DNA of 64,000 nucleotides from Kocuria rosea. GTDB taxonomy: Bacteria; Actinomycetota; Actinomycetes; Actinomycetales; Micrococcaceae. Positions within the stretch are counted from its first letter, which is position 1; each line of letters begins with the position of its first letter. A model generated the notes under the pieces. That model made no database searches. It had not been told where the DNA came from and was given only the letters and a program-made list of their open reading frames with translations. Shown here in pieces: positions 17,462 through 27,331 of the stretch. The DNA is taken from assembly GCF_023715525.1 (NCBI RefSeq), contig NZ_JAMBOG010000010.1, positions 62,001-126,000 on the forward strand, in the 5' to 3' direction. The translations under genes and the position numbers were made by a program.

Positions 17462-19243
17462 ATGTGCGGCATCGCGGGAGAAATCGCGTTCAGAGGAACG
17501 CGGGCCGACAGCGAGGCGGTGGGCCGGATGACGGCCGCCCTGGCCGAGCGGGGACCGGACGGGCACGGCCAGTGGAGCGGGGGCTGGGTGGGGCTGGGCC
17601 ACCGGCGGCTGAAGGTCATCGACCTGTCCGAGGCCGGGGCCCAGCCCATGGTCGACGAGGACCGGGGCCTGAGCATCGTCTTCAACGGGTGCATCTACAA
17701 CCACCGAGAGCTGCGGCAGCAGCTGCGGGACGACTACGAGTTCCGCTCCACCTCCGACACCGAGGTGATCCTGGCCGCCTACGACCGGTGGGGCGAGGAC
17801 TTCGTGGACCACCTCGTGGGCATGTTCGCGATCGCCCTCGTGGACCGGGCGCGGGAGCAGGTCGTGCTGGCGCGGGACCGGCTGGGCATCAAGCCGCTGT
17901 ACCTGGCGCAGGTGGGCCGGCGCCTGCGGTTCGCCTCCACCCTGCCCGCCCTGGTGGCCGCCGGCGGGGCCGACACCTCCATCGACGACGTCGCCCTGCA
18001 CCACTACCTGAGCTGGCACTCCATCGTCCCGGCACCGCGGACGATCCTGTCCGGGGTCACCAAGCTGCCCCCGGCGACGGTGCGCGTGGTCGAGGCCTGC
18101 GGGCGGACCCGGGACCGGGTGTACTGGCAGCCCGACTACATCCGCCGGGCAGAGCACGCACGGTGGGCGCCCGAGGACTGGCAGCAGGCGGTGCACGAAG
18201 CCCTGCGCACCGCCGTGGCCAGGCGGCTGGTCGCCGACGTCCCGGTGGGGGTGCTGCTGTCGGGCGGGCTGGACTCGAGCCTGCTCGTGGCCCTGCTGGC
18301 CGAGGCCGGCCGGCAGCACCTGTCCACCTTCAGCATCGGCTTCGACGCCGCCGGGGACCGTGCCGGGGACGAGTTCTCCTACTCCGACCTGGTGGCCGAG
18401 GCCTTCGGCACCGACCACCACCGCCTGCACATCACCACCACCGACCTGCCCGTGGCCGTGCAGGACACGGTGGCGGCGATGACCGAGCCGATGACCAGCC
18501 ACGACGTCACCGCCTTCCACCTGCTGTCGGCGGCGGTGTCCGCCCACGTGAAGGTCGTGCAGTCCGGGCAGGGCGCGGACGAGGTGTTCGCCGGCTACGC
18601 CTACCACCAGGCGGCCGCGGCGGTTCCCCGGAACACGGCCCTGGACACGTTCATCGCGGCGTTCACCGACCACGACCGCACCGGGCTGGCCGGGATCCTC
18701 GCCCCGGACCGGCTGCCCCCGGGCGACCCCAGCCGAGCCCTGCTGGCCGAGCACCTGGCCGCCCCGGGAGCGGAGACGGCCCTGGACGCGGTGCTGCGCC
18801 TGGACACCCACCTGCTCATGGCCGACGACCCCGTCAAGCGGGTGGACAGCATGACCATGGCCTTCGGGCTGGAGGCCCGCGTGCCGTTCCTGGACCAGGA
18901 CCTGGTGGAGCTGGCGGCGGCCTGCCCGCCGGAGCTGAAGACCGCCCGGTCCGGCAAGGGCGTCCTCAAGGACCTGGGGCGCAGCATTCTTCCCGCCGAG
19001 GTTGTCGACCGGCCCAAGGGCTACTTCCCCGTGCCGGCCCTGTGCCATCTGGAGGAGCCGATCCTCGGCATGGTCCGCGAGGCGCTCCGCGCGCCCGAGG
19101 CCAGGCGGCGGGGCCTGTTCCGCACCGAGACCGTCGAGGACCTCCTGGCGCAGCCCAACGCCCGCCACGCGCCGACCGGGCCCAACGTGCTGTGGCAGCT
19201 GGGCCTGCTGGAGATGTGGCTCCAGCGCCACGGGGTCGGGTGA
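17462..19243 (+). CDS. AsnB-like amidotransferase, N-acetylglutaminylglutamine type
   Basis: 593 residues. Class II glutaminase domain with nucleophile Cys2 (MCGIAGEI), RGPDG, and FNGCIYN, where ordinary asparagine synthetases have FNGEIYN. The synthetase domain has the PP-loop GVLLSGGLDSSL and GQGADEVFAGY. The sequence matches the family annotated as N-acetylglutaminylglutamine amidotransferase, which makes the dipeptide osmolyte NAGGN. The usual partner synthetase and M42 peptidase are not in the window. ATG preceded by GAGGAG. The divergent murT-gatD neighbours allow an alternative envelope role. Confidence 0.85.
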   Translation: MCGIAGEIAFRGTRADSEAVGRMTAALAERGPDGHGQWSGGWVGLGHRRLKVIDLSEAGAQPMVDEDRGLSIVFNGCIYNHRELRQQLRDDYEFRSTSDTEVILAAYDRWGEDFVDHLVGMFAIALVDRAREQVVLARDRLGIKPLYLAQVGRRLRFASTLPALVAAGGADTSIDDVALHHYLSWHSIVPAPRTILSGVTKLPPATVRVVEACGRTRDRVYWQPDYIRRAEHARWAPEDWQQAVHEALRTAVARRLVADVPVGVLLSGGLDSSLLVALLAEAGRQHLSTFSIGFDAAGDRAGDEFSYSDLVAEAFGTDHHRLHITTTDLPVAVQDTVAAMTEPMTSHDVTAFHLLSAAVSAHVKVVQSGQGADEVFAGYAYHQAAAAVPRNTALDTFIAAFTDHDRTGLAGILAPDRLPPGDPSRALLAEHLAAPGAETALDAVLRLDTHLLMADDPVKRVDSMTMAFGLEARVPFLDQDLVELAAACPPELKTARSGKGVLKDLGRSILPAEVVDRPKGYFPVPALCHLEEPILGMVREALRAPEARRRGLFRTETVEDLLAQPNARHAPTGPNVLWQLGLLEMWLQRHGVG

Positions 19244-19568
19244 CAGCCGTGGCCCGGGGCAACGGCCCCGGCACCGGGACGGCACCGGGATCGACGGGAA
19301 GGACGGCGGCGTGCGCCCGTTCGGCGGGGAGGAGGAACTGCCGAGGAACTGCCGAGGAAACTGCTGCGGGCTGAGGCGCCGGACGTGCCGGCGTCCCTGC
19401 TGCGCACGCGGAGCCGGCAGGTCGGCCGCTCCAGGAGACCCGGGTGCGGCACGGCTTCCTCCGTGCGGCACGGGCATCGCTGGTAGAATCCCTGGCCGGT
19501 GCCCGAGGCGGGCGTCCTCGGCGGCGGCCACGGCGCGCGCACCGGCAACTGCGACGGACGGACACCCC
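19244..19568. other. Intergenic region with likely promoter of the GAF-ANTAR gene
   Basis: 325 bases. It begins with a hairpin (19254-19271) after the amidotransferase gene. A good -10-like TAGAAT sits at 19484-19489, 80 bases above the next ATG, but no clear -35 is present at 17-18 bases. No coding sequence is recognised. Confidence 0.45.
19254..19271 (+). terminator. 7-bp hairpin after the amidotransferase gene
   Basis: CCGGGGC pairs with GCCCCGG around AACG, 10 bases after the stop. No T tract. Confidence 0.4.
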
Positions 19569-20303
19569 ATGACAGACCACCAGAGCAGCGGAGCGCCCGT
19601 GGCGCAGCTGCACGACCTGCTGCTGGAGTCCAAGGACATCAGCGGGTTCCTCGACGAGTTCACCCGCGCCATCGCCCAGGCCCTGTCCACCGACGGCGAC
19701 GAGGCGTGGTGCGCGGTGACCCTGCTGCGGCCGAAGAAGTCCGCCACCGTGGCGTCCTCCAGCGACCACGCCGAGGCCCTGGACGAGATCCAGTACCACT
19801 TCGGCGACGGACCGTGCCTCACCGCCGCCCGGGAGCACCGGACGGTCCACGTCCGCGACACCCGCACCGACCCCCGGTGGCCCGACTACGGGCGGGCCGC
19901 GGCCGAGAACGGCATCCTCTCCGCCCTCGGGGTGCCCTTCGAGCTCGGCGACGAGGCGAGCGCGGGCCTGAACGTCTACGCCGACCGCCCGGGCAAGTTC
20001 GACGAGGCGACCGTCGAGGTCGTCCAGCGCCACGTGGCCGCCGTCTCCACGACCCTGCGCCTGGCCGTGCGCCTGGCCCGACACCGTGACACCGAGGCCG
20101 ACCTGCAGGCGGCCATGGCCTCGCGCACCTCCATCGACCTGGCCGTGGGCATCGTCATGGGCCAGAACCGCTGCACCCAGGACGAGGCCGTGAGGATCCT
20201 GATGGCCGCCTCCAGCCACCGCAACGTCAAGCTGCGGGACCTGGCCGCCGAACTGGTCGCGACGGTGGGCAGGGGACCGGCCACCACCCACTTCGACCAC
20301 TGA
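19569..20303 (+). CDS. GAF and ANTAR domain antiterminator
   Basis: 244 residues. A sensory GAF domain covers about residues 15-165 (DEIQYHFGDGPCLTAAREH is a typical signature). An RNA-binding ANTAR domain covers about 170-235 (RTSIDLAVGIVMGQNRCTQDEA). Proteins of this build bind paired hairpins in nascent mRNA and prevent termination in response to a signal. The ligand and target are unknown. ATG start; the gene stands alone between a hairpin and the M3 peptidase gene. Confidence 0.88.
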   Translation: MTDHQSSGAPVAQLHDLLLESKDISGFLDEFTRAIAQALSTDGDEAWCAVTLLRPKKSATVASSSDHAEALDEIQYHFGDGPCLTAAREHRTVHVRDTRTDPRWPDYGRAAAENGILSALGVPFELGDEASAGLNVYADRPGKFDEATVEVVQRHVAAVSTTLRLAVRLARHRDTEADLQAAMASRTSIDLAVGIVMGQNRCTQDEAVRILMAASSHRNVKLRDLAAELVATVGRGPATTHFDH

Positions 20304-20462
20304 GCACTCCCCCACCGGCAGAGCAGCAGGCCGGCCGGCCCTCCGTCCGGCGGCGGCGGGCGGGCGCCCCGGCACCCGGTCGCCGTAGCACCGCCGCAAC
20401 ACGGGCGGGGTAGTGTGTGCCAGCACACGGGCCCGACCCGCCGACCTGACAGAGACGGATCC

Positions 20463-22556
20463 TTGGACAACCCACTCCTGCGCCCCAGCGACCTCCCCTA
20501 CGAGCTGCCCGACTTCGGCCGGCTCCGGGAGGAGCACTTCCTGCCGGCCTTCGAGGCCGCCATGGCGCACGACCTCGCCAACGTCGAGGCGGTCCTCACC
20601 GACCCGGCCGCCCCGACCTTCGCCAACACCGTCGAGGTCCTCGAGCGCGGAGGCCTGTTCCTGGACCGCGTGGAGTCGGTGTTCTTCACCCTCACCGCCG
20701 CCCACAACACCCCCGGCGTCCAGCGGATCTACGAGCAGCTCGCGCCCCGGCTGTCGAAGCACAAGGCGGACTTCACGCTCAACAAGGCCCTCTACCACCG
20801 GGTGCGCCGGGTCGACCGCACGGACCTGGAGCCATGGCAGGTCCGTGCGCTGGACGAGTACCTGTCCTGGTTCCAGCGCTCCGGCGTGGAGCTGACCCTC
20901 GACGAGCAGGCCCAGCTGCGGCGGATCAACGACGAGCTCTCCGCGCTGAGCATCCGCTTCGGCAACGACCTGATCCAGGAGGTGCACGCCTCCGCCGTGC
21001 TGGTCGAGGACCCGGCGGAGCTCGACGGGATGGCCGAGGCCGACGTCGAGGCCGCGGCCCTCGCCGCCGCCGAGCAGGGCCACCCCGGCCGGTGGCTGCT
21101 CACCCCGTCCCTGTTCACCGTCCAGCCGGCGCTGTCCGTGCTCACGGACCGGGCGCTGCGCCGGCGGATCCACCTGGCCGCCGTCAACCGCGGCACGGGG
21201 GCGCGCGGCGGCCCGGGCTCCCAGAGCCGCATCGACCTGCTGCCCGTGGCCGCGCGGATCGCCGCGCTGCGGGCCGAGCAGTCCGAGCTGCTGGGCTGCC
21301 GCAGCCACGCCGAGTACGTGATGCAGGCCAGCACGGCGCCCTCCCCCGAGGCGGTGCACGAGATGCTCGAGCGGGTCAGCGGGCCCGCCGTGCGCAACGC
21401 GCTCGAGGAGCGGGCCGAGCTGGAGGCGCTCGCCGGGCACCGGATCGAGGCCTGGGACTGGCCGTTCTGGGCGGAGCGGGCGCGCCGGGAGCGGTTCGCC
21501 GTGGACACCTCCGCGCTGCGGGAGTGGTTCGAGCTGGAGTCCGTGCTCGAGCAGGGGATCTTCCGCACGGCACGGGAGCTCTACGGGCTGGTCTTCACCG
21601 AGCGCCCGGACCTGCGCGGCTACCTGCCCGAGGTGCGCGTGTGGGAGGTCACCGACGAGCGGGGCCGCGGGGTGGGACTGTTCCTCGGCGACTGGTTCAC
21701 CCGCTCCACCAAGCAGGGCGGAGCGTGGATGGGGTCCCTCGTGCACCAGAACCGGCTCACGGGGCAGCGGCCCGTCGTCGTGAACAACGCGAACTTCACC
21801 CCGCCCCCGGCGGGCAGCCCGAAGCTGCTCACCCTCGACGAGGTGGTGACGGTCTTCCACGAGTTCGGCCACGCCCTGCACGGGCTGCTCTCGGACGTGC
21901 ACCTGCCCTCGTTCTCGGGCACGAAGGTGCCGCGGGACTTCGTGGAGTACCCCTCGCAGGTGCACGAGATGTGGGCGCTGCACCCGGACGTGGCCCCGCA
22001 CTACGCCCGTCACCACGTCAGCGGGGAGCCGCTGCCCGAGCAGACCCTGGAGGCCCTGCGGGCGGCGGCCGCCCACGGGCAGGGCTTCCGCACCGTGGAG
22101 TACCTGGCCTCCACGTGCGTGGACCTCGCCTGGCACGGGAGCGCGGACCCCGACGGGCCGCCCGCCCCCCACACCGTGGAGGCCGGGGCCCTGGCCCGGG
22201 CCGGCCTGGACGTGCGCGGCATCGACCCGCGCTACCGGACGGGCTACTTCAAGCACGTCTTCGCCGGCGGCTACTCCGCGGGCTACTGGTCCTACCTGTG
22301 GTCGGAGATCCTCGACGCGGACACCGCCCAGTGGTTCACCGCCCGCGGCGGGCTGACCCGCGACAACGGCCGGCGCTTCGCCGCGGAGGTGCTCTCCCGC
22401 GGCAACGAGACCGCCCCGATGGAGGCGTTCGAGGCGCTGCTGGGCCGTGGCCCGCACCTGCGCGCCCTGCTCGAACGCCGCGGGCTGCTGCCGCGGGAGC
22501 AGTTCGTGCACCGGCGCCGGGGCGCCCCCGCACCGGAGGCGCCCGTGCGCGCCTGA
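20463..22556 (+). CDS. M3 family metallopeptidase (Dcp-like)
   Basis: Cytoplasmic zinc oligopeptidase or dipeptidyl carboxypeptidase of about 697 residues. The catalytic HEFGH is at 466-470 (VTVFHEFGHALHGL), followed by DFVEYPSQVHEMW, which carries the third zinc ligand. The C-terminal GYSAGYWSYLWSEIL is typical of the family. I choose TTG at 20463 because the reading then starts just before the conserved domain (LDNPLLRPSDLPYELPDF). A GTG 16 codons upstream overlaps a -10-like TAGTGT. No signal peptide. Confidence 0.92.
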   Translation: MDNPLLRPSDLPYELPDFGRLREEHFLPAFEAAMAHDLANVEAVLTDPAAPTFANTVEVLERGGLFLDRVESVFFTLTAAHNTPGVQRIYEQLAPRLSKHKADFTLNKALYHRVRRVDRTDLEPWQVRALDEYLSWFQRSGVELTLDEQAQLRRINDELSALSIRFGNDLIQEVHASAVLVEDPAELDGMAEADVEAAALAAAEQGHPGRWLLTPSLFTVQPALSVLTDRALRRRIHLAAVNRGTGARGGPGSQSRIDLLPVAARIAALRAEQSELLGCRSHAEYVMQASTAPSPEAVHEMLERVSGPAVRNALEERAELEALAGHRIEAWDWPFWAERARRERFAVDTSALREWFELESVLEQGIFRTARELYGLVFTERPDLRGYLPEVRVWEVTDERGRGVGLFLGDWFTRSTKQGGAWMGSLVHQNRLTGQRPVVVNNANFTPPPAGSPKLLTLDEVVTVFHEFGHALHGLLSDVHLPSFSGTKVPRDFVEYPSQVHEMWALHPDVAPHYARHHVSGEPLPEQTLEALRAAAAHGQGFRTVEYLASTCVDLAWHGSADPDGPPAPHTVEAGALARAGLDVRGIDPRYRTGYFKHVFAGGYSAGYWSYLWSEILDADTAQWFTARGGLTRDNGRRFAAEVLSRGNETAPMEAFEALLGRGPHLRALLERRGLLPREQFVHRRRGAPAPEAPVRA

Positions 22557-22632
22557 GCCGCGGCACGGGCGGGCGCCGTCATGTGGGGTCTGCCCCTTCC
22601 TCGCGCGCGGCGGGGAGGCGGACAATCCCACC

Positions 22633-23109
22633 ATGACGACTCTCAAGCCCTGCCTGTGGTTCGACACCGAAGCCGAGGACGCGGCGAACTTCTACCTCAC
22701 GGTGTTCCCCGACTCCCGGATCACCGGCATCACCTACTACGGCGAGGCCGGACCGCGGCCGGCGGACATGGTGCTGACGGTGGAGTTCGAGCTCGACGGC
22801 AATCCGTTCACCGCCCTCAACGGCGGACCCGAGTTTAGCTTCAGCCATGCCGTGTCGTTCCAGATCGACTGCACCGACCAGGCGGAGGTGGACCGGTACT
22901 GGGAGGCCCTCACCGCCGACGGCGGGCAGGAGGACATGTGCGGGTGGCTCAAGGACAAGTACGGGCTGTCCTGGCAGGTGGTGCCCCGCCGGCTCGTCGA
23001 GCTGCTGGCCGACCCCGACCCGGGCCGGGCGCAGCGGGTGATGGCCGCCATGATGCCGATGCGCAGGATCGTCGTCGCCGACCTGGAGGCCGCCGCGGAC
23101 GCCGCCTGA
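22633..23109 (+). CDS. PhnB-like VOC superfamily protein
   Basis: 158 residues, of the group often named 3-demethylubiquinone-9 3-methyltransferase-like after a structural relative. It has LKPCLWFDTEAEDAANFYL, FTALNGGP and the C-terminal GLSWQVVPRRLVELL. No enzymatic role is established for this group. ATG start, 76 bases after the M3 peptidase gene on the same strand. It ends at a strong bidirectional hairpin, convergent with the HIT gene. Confidence 0.88.
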   Translation: MTTLKPCLWFDTEAEDAANFYLTVFPDSRITGITYYGEAGPRPADMVLTVEFELDGNPFTALNGGPEFSFSHAVSFQIDCTDQAEVDRYWEALTADGGQEDMCGWLKDKYGLSWQVVPRRLVELLADPDPGRAQRVMAAMMPMRRIVVADLEAAADAA

Positions 23110-23121
23110 CCGGGCGCCGCC

Positions 23122-23168
23122 CCGGGCGGTCCCGGCCCGGGGCGGTGACCCGGGCCGGGACCGCCCGG
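23122..23168. terminator. 20-bp perfect hairpin between convergent genes
   Basis: Arms 23122-23141 and 23149-23168 are perfectly complementary around the loop GCGGTGA. It fills the gap between the VOC gene and the HIT gene, so it can serve both strands. No T tract. Confidence 0.75.
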
Positions 23169-23169
23169 A

Positions 23170-23748
23170 TCAGGACGCGGGCCAGGCCCGGGCGATGTCC
23201 TGGCGGGTGTCGCCCAGGGTCTGCATGATCGCCTTGGTCCCGGCCAGCACCGGCATGAAGTTCGCGTCCCCGCTCCAGCGCGGCACCACGTGCTGGTGCA
23301 GGTGCTCCGAGAGGGAGCCGCCCGCGGCGGAGCCCAGGTTGATCCCCACGTTGAAGGCGTGGGGGGAGGCGACCTCGCGGATCGTCGCGATCGCGGTGCG
23401 GGTGAGCTGGGTGAGCTCCCGCGCCTCGTCGTCGTCGAGCTCCGTGAGGTCCGCGACGTGCCGGTACGGGCACACGAGCAGGTGCCCGGGGTTGTACGGG
23501 AACAGGTTGAGGATCACGAAGCAGTGCTCGCCGCGGTGGACGATCAGGGACTCCTCGTCCGGGCGCCCGGGCCCGTTGCAGAACGGGCAGCCCGGATCGG
23601 CGTGCACGGACGGGTCCTCCCCGCGCACGTAGGCGAGCCGGTGCGGGGTCCACAGCCGCTGGAAGCTGTCCGGGACCCCGGGGATCTCGAACTCGTCCTG
23701 GCGGATCCAGCGGTGCGGGGGTCCGGCCTCGGGGGCGGGCCCCGTCAC
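23170..23748 (-). CDS. HIT family (AP4A phosphorylase-like) hydrolase
   Basis: 192 residues. Histidine triad HLHQHVV (H149, H151, H153) is the nucleotide-binding site, with a zinc-type CPFC at 54-57. Members cleave diadenosine polyphosphates or related nucleotides. The GTG start at 23748 overlaps the thrS stop as GTGA, so translation is likely coupled. The thrS-HIT order is common in actinobacteria, but the phospholipid genes that usually follow (pgsA region) are not here. Confidence 0.93.
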   Translation of the reverse strand: MTGPAPEAGPPHRWIRQDEFEIPGVPDSFQRLWTPHRLAYVRGEDPSVHADPGCPFCNGPGRPDEESLIVHRGEHCFVILNLFPYNPGHLLVCPYRHVADLTELDDDEARELTQLTRTAIATIREVASPHAFNVGINLGSAAGGSLSEHLHQHVVPRWSGDANFMPVLAGTKAIMQTLGDTRQDIARAWPAS

Positions 23749-25847
23749 CGGGCCTCCGCGGGCTCGCTCGCCACGGCGTTCGCCGTCGGGTCGGTGTTGA
23801 CGCGGCCCCGCACGTGCGCCACGATCCGCTCCACGGCCTCGGCCACCGGCACCCGGTTCTCCTGGGAGCCGTCGCGGAAGCGGAAGGACACGGCGGCGGA
23901 CTCCGCGTCCTCCCCGCCGGCGATGAGCACGAACGGGACCTTCTCCTTGGAGGCGGTGCGGATCTTCTTGGGGAACCGGTCGGAGCCCGCGTCGAGCTCC
24001 ACCCGCACCCCGCGGGCCCGCAGCTGGTCGACGACGGCCTGCAGGTAGTCGTTGAACGCCTCCGCGACCGGGATCGCGCGGACCTGCACGGGGGCCAGCC
24101 ACGCCGGGAACGCGCCCGCGTAGTGCTCCACGAGCACGCCCATGAACCGCTCGATCGAGCCGAACTTCGCGGAGTGGATCATCACCGGGCGCTGCCGGGT
24201 GCCGTCGGCGGCCTGGTACTCGAGGTCGAAGCGCTCCGGCTGGTTGAAGTCGTACTGGATCGTCGACATCTGCCAGGTGCGCCCGATCGCGTCCTTGGCC
24301 TGCACGGAGACCTTCGGCCCGTAGTACGCGGCTCCCCCGGGGTCCGGCACGAGGTCCAGGCCGGTCCCGGTGCAGACCTCCTCCAGGACGCGGGTGGCCT
24401 CCGCCCACTGCTCGTCGGAGCCGATGAACTTGTCCGACTCGGGGTCGCGCGTGGACAGCTCGAGGTAGAAGTCGTTCATGCCGAAGTCCCGCAGCAGCCC
24501 GAGGATGAAGTCCAGCAGGTGGCGGATTTCCCCCGGGGCGTCCTCGCGGGTGACGTAGGAGTGGGAGTCGTCCTGGGCGAACCCGCGCACGCGGGTGAGC
24601 CCGTGCACCACGCCCGACTTCTCGTAGCGGTACACGTGCCCGAACTCGAACAGCCGCAGGGGCAGGTCGCGGTAGGAGCGGCCCCGGGAGCGGTAGATGA
24701 GGTTGTGCATGGGGCAGTTCATGGCCTTGAGCCGGTAGTCCTGGCCCGGCTTGGTGACGTTGCCGTCCTCGTCCCGCTCCTCGTCCACGTGCAGGGGCGG
24801 GAACATGGTGTCGGCGTAGTAGGGCAGGTGCCCCGAGGTGTGGAACAGCCCGTCCTTGGAGATGTGCGGGGTCCCCACGTACTGGAAGCCCTCGGCGACG
24901 TGGCGGTCGCGGACGTAGTCCTCCATCTCGCGCTTGATGATCCCGCCCTTGGGGTGGAAGACCGGCAGGCCGGAGCCGAGCTCGTCCGGGAAGGAGAACA
25001 GGTCGAGCTCGACGCCGAGCCGGCGGTGGTCGCGCCGCTCCGCCTCGGCGAGGCGGTCCTTGTACGCGGTCAGCTCCTCCTTGGTGGGCCAGGCCGTGCC
25101 GTAGATGCGCTGCAGCTGCTTGTTCTTCTCCGAGCCGCGCCAGTAGGCGGCGGCCGAGCGCATGAGGGCGTAGCCGTTGCCGATGAGCTTGGTGTCCGGC
25201 AGGTGCGGGCCGCGGCACAGGTCCTTCCACACCGTCTCCCCGCTCTTGCGGTCCACGTTGTCGTAGATCGTCAGCTCCCCGGCGCCGACCTCCACGGAGG
25301 CGCCCTCGGCCGCGGCGTCGACGTCCCCGCCGGAGCCGGGGCCCTGGGACAGGCCGATGAGCTCGAGCTTGTACGGCTCGTCCGCCATCTCCGCCCGGGC
25401 CTCCTCCTCGCTCACCGGGCGGCGGCGGAAGGACTGGGTCGAGTTGACGATCTTCTGCATCCGCTTCTCGATGGCCTTGAGGTCCTCGGGCGTGAACGCC
25501 TGCTCGACGTCGAAGTCGAAGTAGAAGCCGTCGGTGATGTAGGGGCCGATGCCGAGCTTCGCGTCCTCGTGCAGCTGCTGCACGGCCTGGGCCATGACGT
25601 GGGCGGCGGAGTGGCGCAGGACCTCGAGGCCCTCCGGGTCGGAGATCAGCACGCGCTCCACGACGTCGCCGTCGGCGAGCTCCGTGGCGAGGTCCTTGAG
25701 CACCCCGTTGACGTGGGCCACGACGACGGCGCGGTCCTCCCGGTACAGCTCCGCGGCGGTGGTCCCGGTCCCGACCGTGCGCTGCTCGCCGTCGACGGTG
25801 ATCGTGAGGGGGGCGGACTCGGGCGTGGGCTCCGGCGCGGTGGTCAT
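23745..25847 (-). CDS. thrS: Threonyl-tRNA synthetase
   Basis: 700 residues. N-terminal TGS domain, then the editing domain with [20 protein letters not shown], then the class II core with the zinc ligands of [20 protein letters not shown] and [20 protein letters not shown], and the C-terminal anticodon domain. ATG with AAGGAG ten bases upstream. The ~90-base leader shows no T-box sequence. It is divergent from the MFS gene and overlaps the HIT gene by four bases. Confidence 0.97.
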   Translation of the reverse strand: MTTAPEPTPESAPLTITVDGEQRTVGTGTTAAELYREDRAVVVAHVNGVLKDLATELADGDVVERVLISDPEGLEVLRHSAAHVMAQAVQQLHEDAKLGIGPYITDGFYFDFDVEQAFTPEDLKAIEKRMQKIVNSTQSFRRRPVSEEEARAEMADEPYKLELIGLSQGPGSGGDVDAAAEGASVEVGAGELTIYDNVDRKSGETVWKDLCRGPHLPDTKLIGNGYALMRSAAAYWRGSEKNKQLQRIYGTAWPTKEELTAYKDRLAEAERRDHRRLGVELDLFSFPDELGSGLPVFHPKGGIIKREMEDYVRDRHVAEGFQYVGTPHISKDGLFHTSGHLPYYADTMFPPLHVDEERDEDGNVTKPGQDYRLKAMNCPMHNLIYRSRGRSYRDLPLRLFEFGHVYRYEKSGVVHGLTRVRGFAQDDSHSYVTREDAPGEIRHLLDFILGLLRDFGMNDFYLELSTRDPESDKFIGSDEQWAEATRVLEEVCTGTGLDLVPDPGGAAYYGPKVSVQAKDAIGRTWQMSTIQYDFNQPERFDLEYQAADGTRQRPVMIHSAKFGSIERFMGVLVEHYAGAFPAWLAPVQVRAIPVAEAFNDYLQAVVDQLRARGVRVELDAGSDRFPKKIRTASKEKVPFVLIAGGEDAESAAVSFRFRDGSQENRVPVAEAVERIVAHVRGRVNTDPTANAVASEPAEAR

Positions 25848-25985
25848 GGGGAGGGTGCTCCTTCGATCGGCGGGCAGCACGCACCCGTACGGGGGGCGCG
25901 CGCGGGCGGCGCCGGGGCACGGCGCACGCCGTCTTCGATGGTACCCGCCCGGTGAGATGATGACCGGCGGAGGTGAGGCCCCCCG

Positions 25986-27224
25986 ATGCCCGCAGACGAC
26001 CCGAGACCGCCCGACCGCCCCGGAGACCCCGGACCCGGCGCCCCGCCGCCCCCGCAGCGGCTGTGGACCGCCGGGTTCGTGCTGATGTGGGCCGGGCAGT
26101 TCCTCATCGCCGTGAACTTCTACCTGCTGATGACCGTCATGGCCCTCTACGCCATGGAGCGCTTCGGCGCGGACGAGTCGCTGGCGGGGATCGCCACGAG
26201 CGCGTTCATCGCGGGGGCGGTGCTCACCCGCCTGCTCACGGGCAAGTACATGGAGCTGCTCGGGCGGCGGCGGGTGCTGCGCACCGCGCTGGTGCTGCTG
26301 GTGCTGTGCGCGGCGGCCTACCTGCCGGACACCGGCTTCGGCGGCCTGCTGGTGGTCCGGGTGCTCAACGGCGCGGCCTTCGGGATGGCCACCACCGTCC
26401 TGCCGGCCGCCGTGCAGGCCCTCATCCCCCCGCACCGGCGGGGGGAGGGCACGGGCTACTTCATGCTCTCCACCACGCTGGCCGCGGCCCTGGGCCCCCT
26501 GGCGGGGCTGGCCCTGTCCACGGCCCTGGGCTACGGGGCGCTGTTCTGGACCTGCACGGGGATCGCGGGGCTGGGGCTGGCCGTGGGGGCGGTCACCCGG
26601 GTCCCCGAGCTGGAGCTCTCCGCCGCGCAGCGGGCGGGGCTGTGCTCCTTCTCCGTCGGGCAGTTCGTGGAGGCGCGGGCGCTGCCGGTCTCCGCGCTCA
26701 TGCTCTTCGTGGGCGCGGGCTACGCGTCCGTGCTGTCCTTCCTCAACCCCTTCGCGGCGGAGACGGGCCTCGTGGGCCCGGCGGGGGGCTACTTCCTGGC
26801 CTACGCCGCCACGGTGCTCGTGAGCCGGCCCTTCGCGGGGCGGCTGCAGGACCGCCGCGGGGACGACGCGGTGCTCTACCCGTCCCTGCTGCTGTTCGTG
26901 GTCGCGCTGCTGCTGCTGGCCGCCGCGGACTCCGCGGCCCTCGTGCTCGCCTCGGGCGTGGTGCTGGGCGTCGGCTACGGTGCCGTGCTCTCGGCCGCGC
27001 AGGCCGCCGCGATGCGCTCGGCCCCGCTGACGCGGGTGGGGCTGGCCACCTCGACCTACTTCCTGTGCATGGACGTGGGGGTGGCGCTGGGTCCGGTGGT
27101 GATGGGGGCGCTCATCCCGGGGCTGGGCTACCGGGGGATGTACGTCGCGGCCGCGGGCGTGGTCGCCGCGGGCCTGCTCTACTACGCGGGCGTGCCCGCC
27201 CGGGCGCGGCGCCGCGCGGCCTGA
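25986..27224 (+). CDS. MFS transporter
   Basis: 412 residues with about 12 predicted membrane helices after a Pro-rich cytoplasmic N-terminus. The loop 2-3 motif is [12 protein letters not shown], and the second-half equivalent is [13 protein letters not shown]. The family resembles drug or metabolite exporters, and the substrate cannot be told from sequence. Divergent from thrS. It ends before a strong hairpin shared with the convergent DUF2382 gene. Confidence 0.9.
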   Translation: MPADDPRPPDRPGDPGPGAPPPPQRLWTAGFVLMWAGQFLIAVNFYLLMTVMALYAMERFGADESLAGIATSAFIAGAVLTRLLTGKYMELLGRRRVLRTALVLLVLCAAAYLPDTGFGGLLVVRVLNGAAFGMATTVLPAAVQALIPPHRRGEGTGYFMLSTTLAAALGPLAGLALSTALGYGALFWTCTGIAGLGLAVGAVTRVPELELSAAQRAGLCSFSVGQFVEARALPVSALMLFVGAGYASVLSFLNPFAAETGLVGPAGGYFLAYAATVLVSRPFAGRLQDRRGDDAVLYPSLLLFVVALLLLAAADSAALVLASGVVLGVGYGAVLSAAQAAAMRSAPLTRVGLATSTYFLCMDVGVALGPVVMGALIPGLGYRGMYVAAAGVVAAGLLYYAGVPARARRRAA

Positions 27225-27257
27225 GCAGGGCGGCCTGAGCCGGGCGGGCACGACGAC

Positions 27258-27291
27258 GGGGCCCCCGTCACCTCGCGGTGACGGGGGCCCC
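27258..27291. terminator. 15-bp perfect hairpin between convergent genes
   Basis: GGGGCCCCCGTCACC pairs perfectly with GGTGACGGGGGCCCC around the loop TCGC. Located between the MFS gene and the DUF2382 gene. No T tract. Confidence 0.75.
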
Positions 27292-27331
27292 GGACGACCA
27301 GGCCGGGAGGACCCGGCGGGATCGGGTGGGA

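Noticed and set aside
25848-25985. T-box leader for thrS
   Set aside because: No conserved T-box sequence or specifier structure is visible, and the leader is too short.
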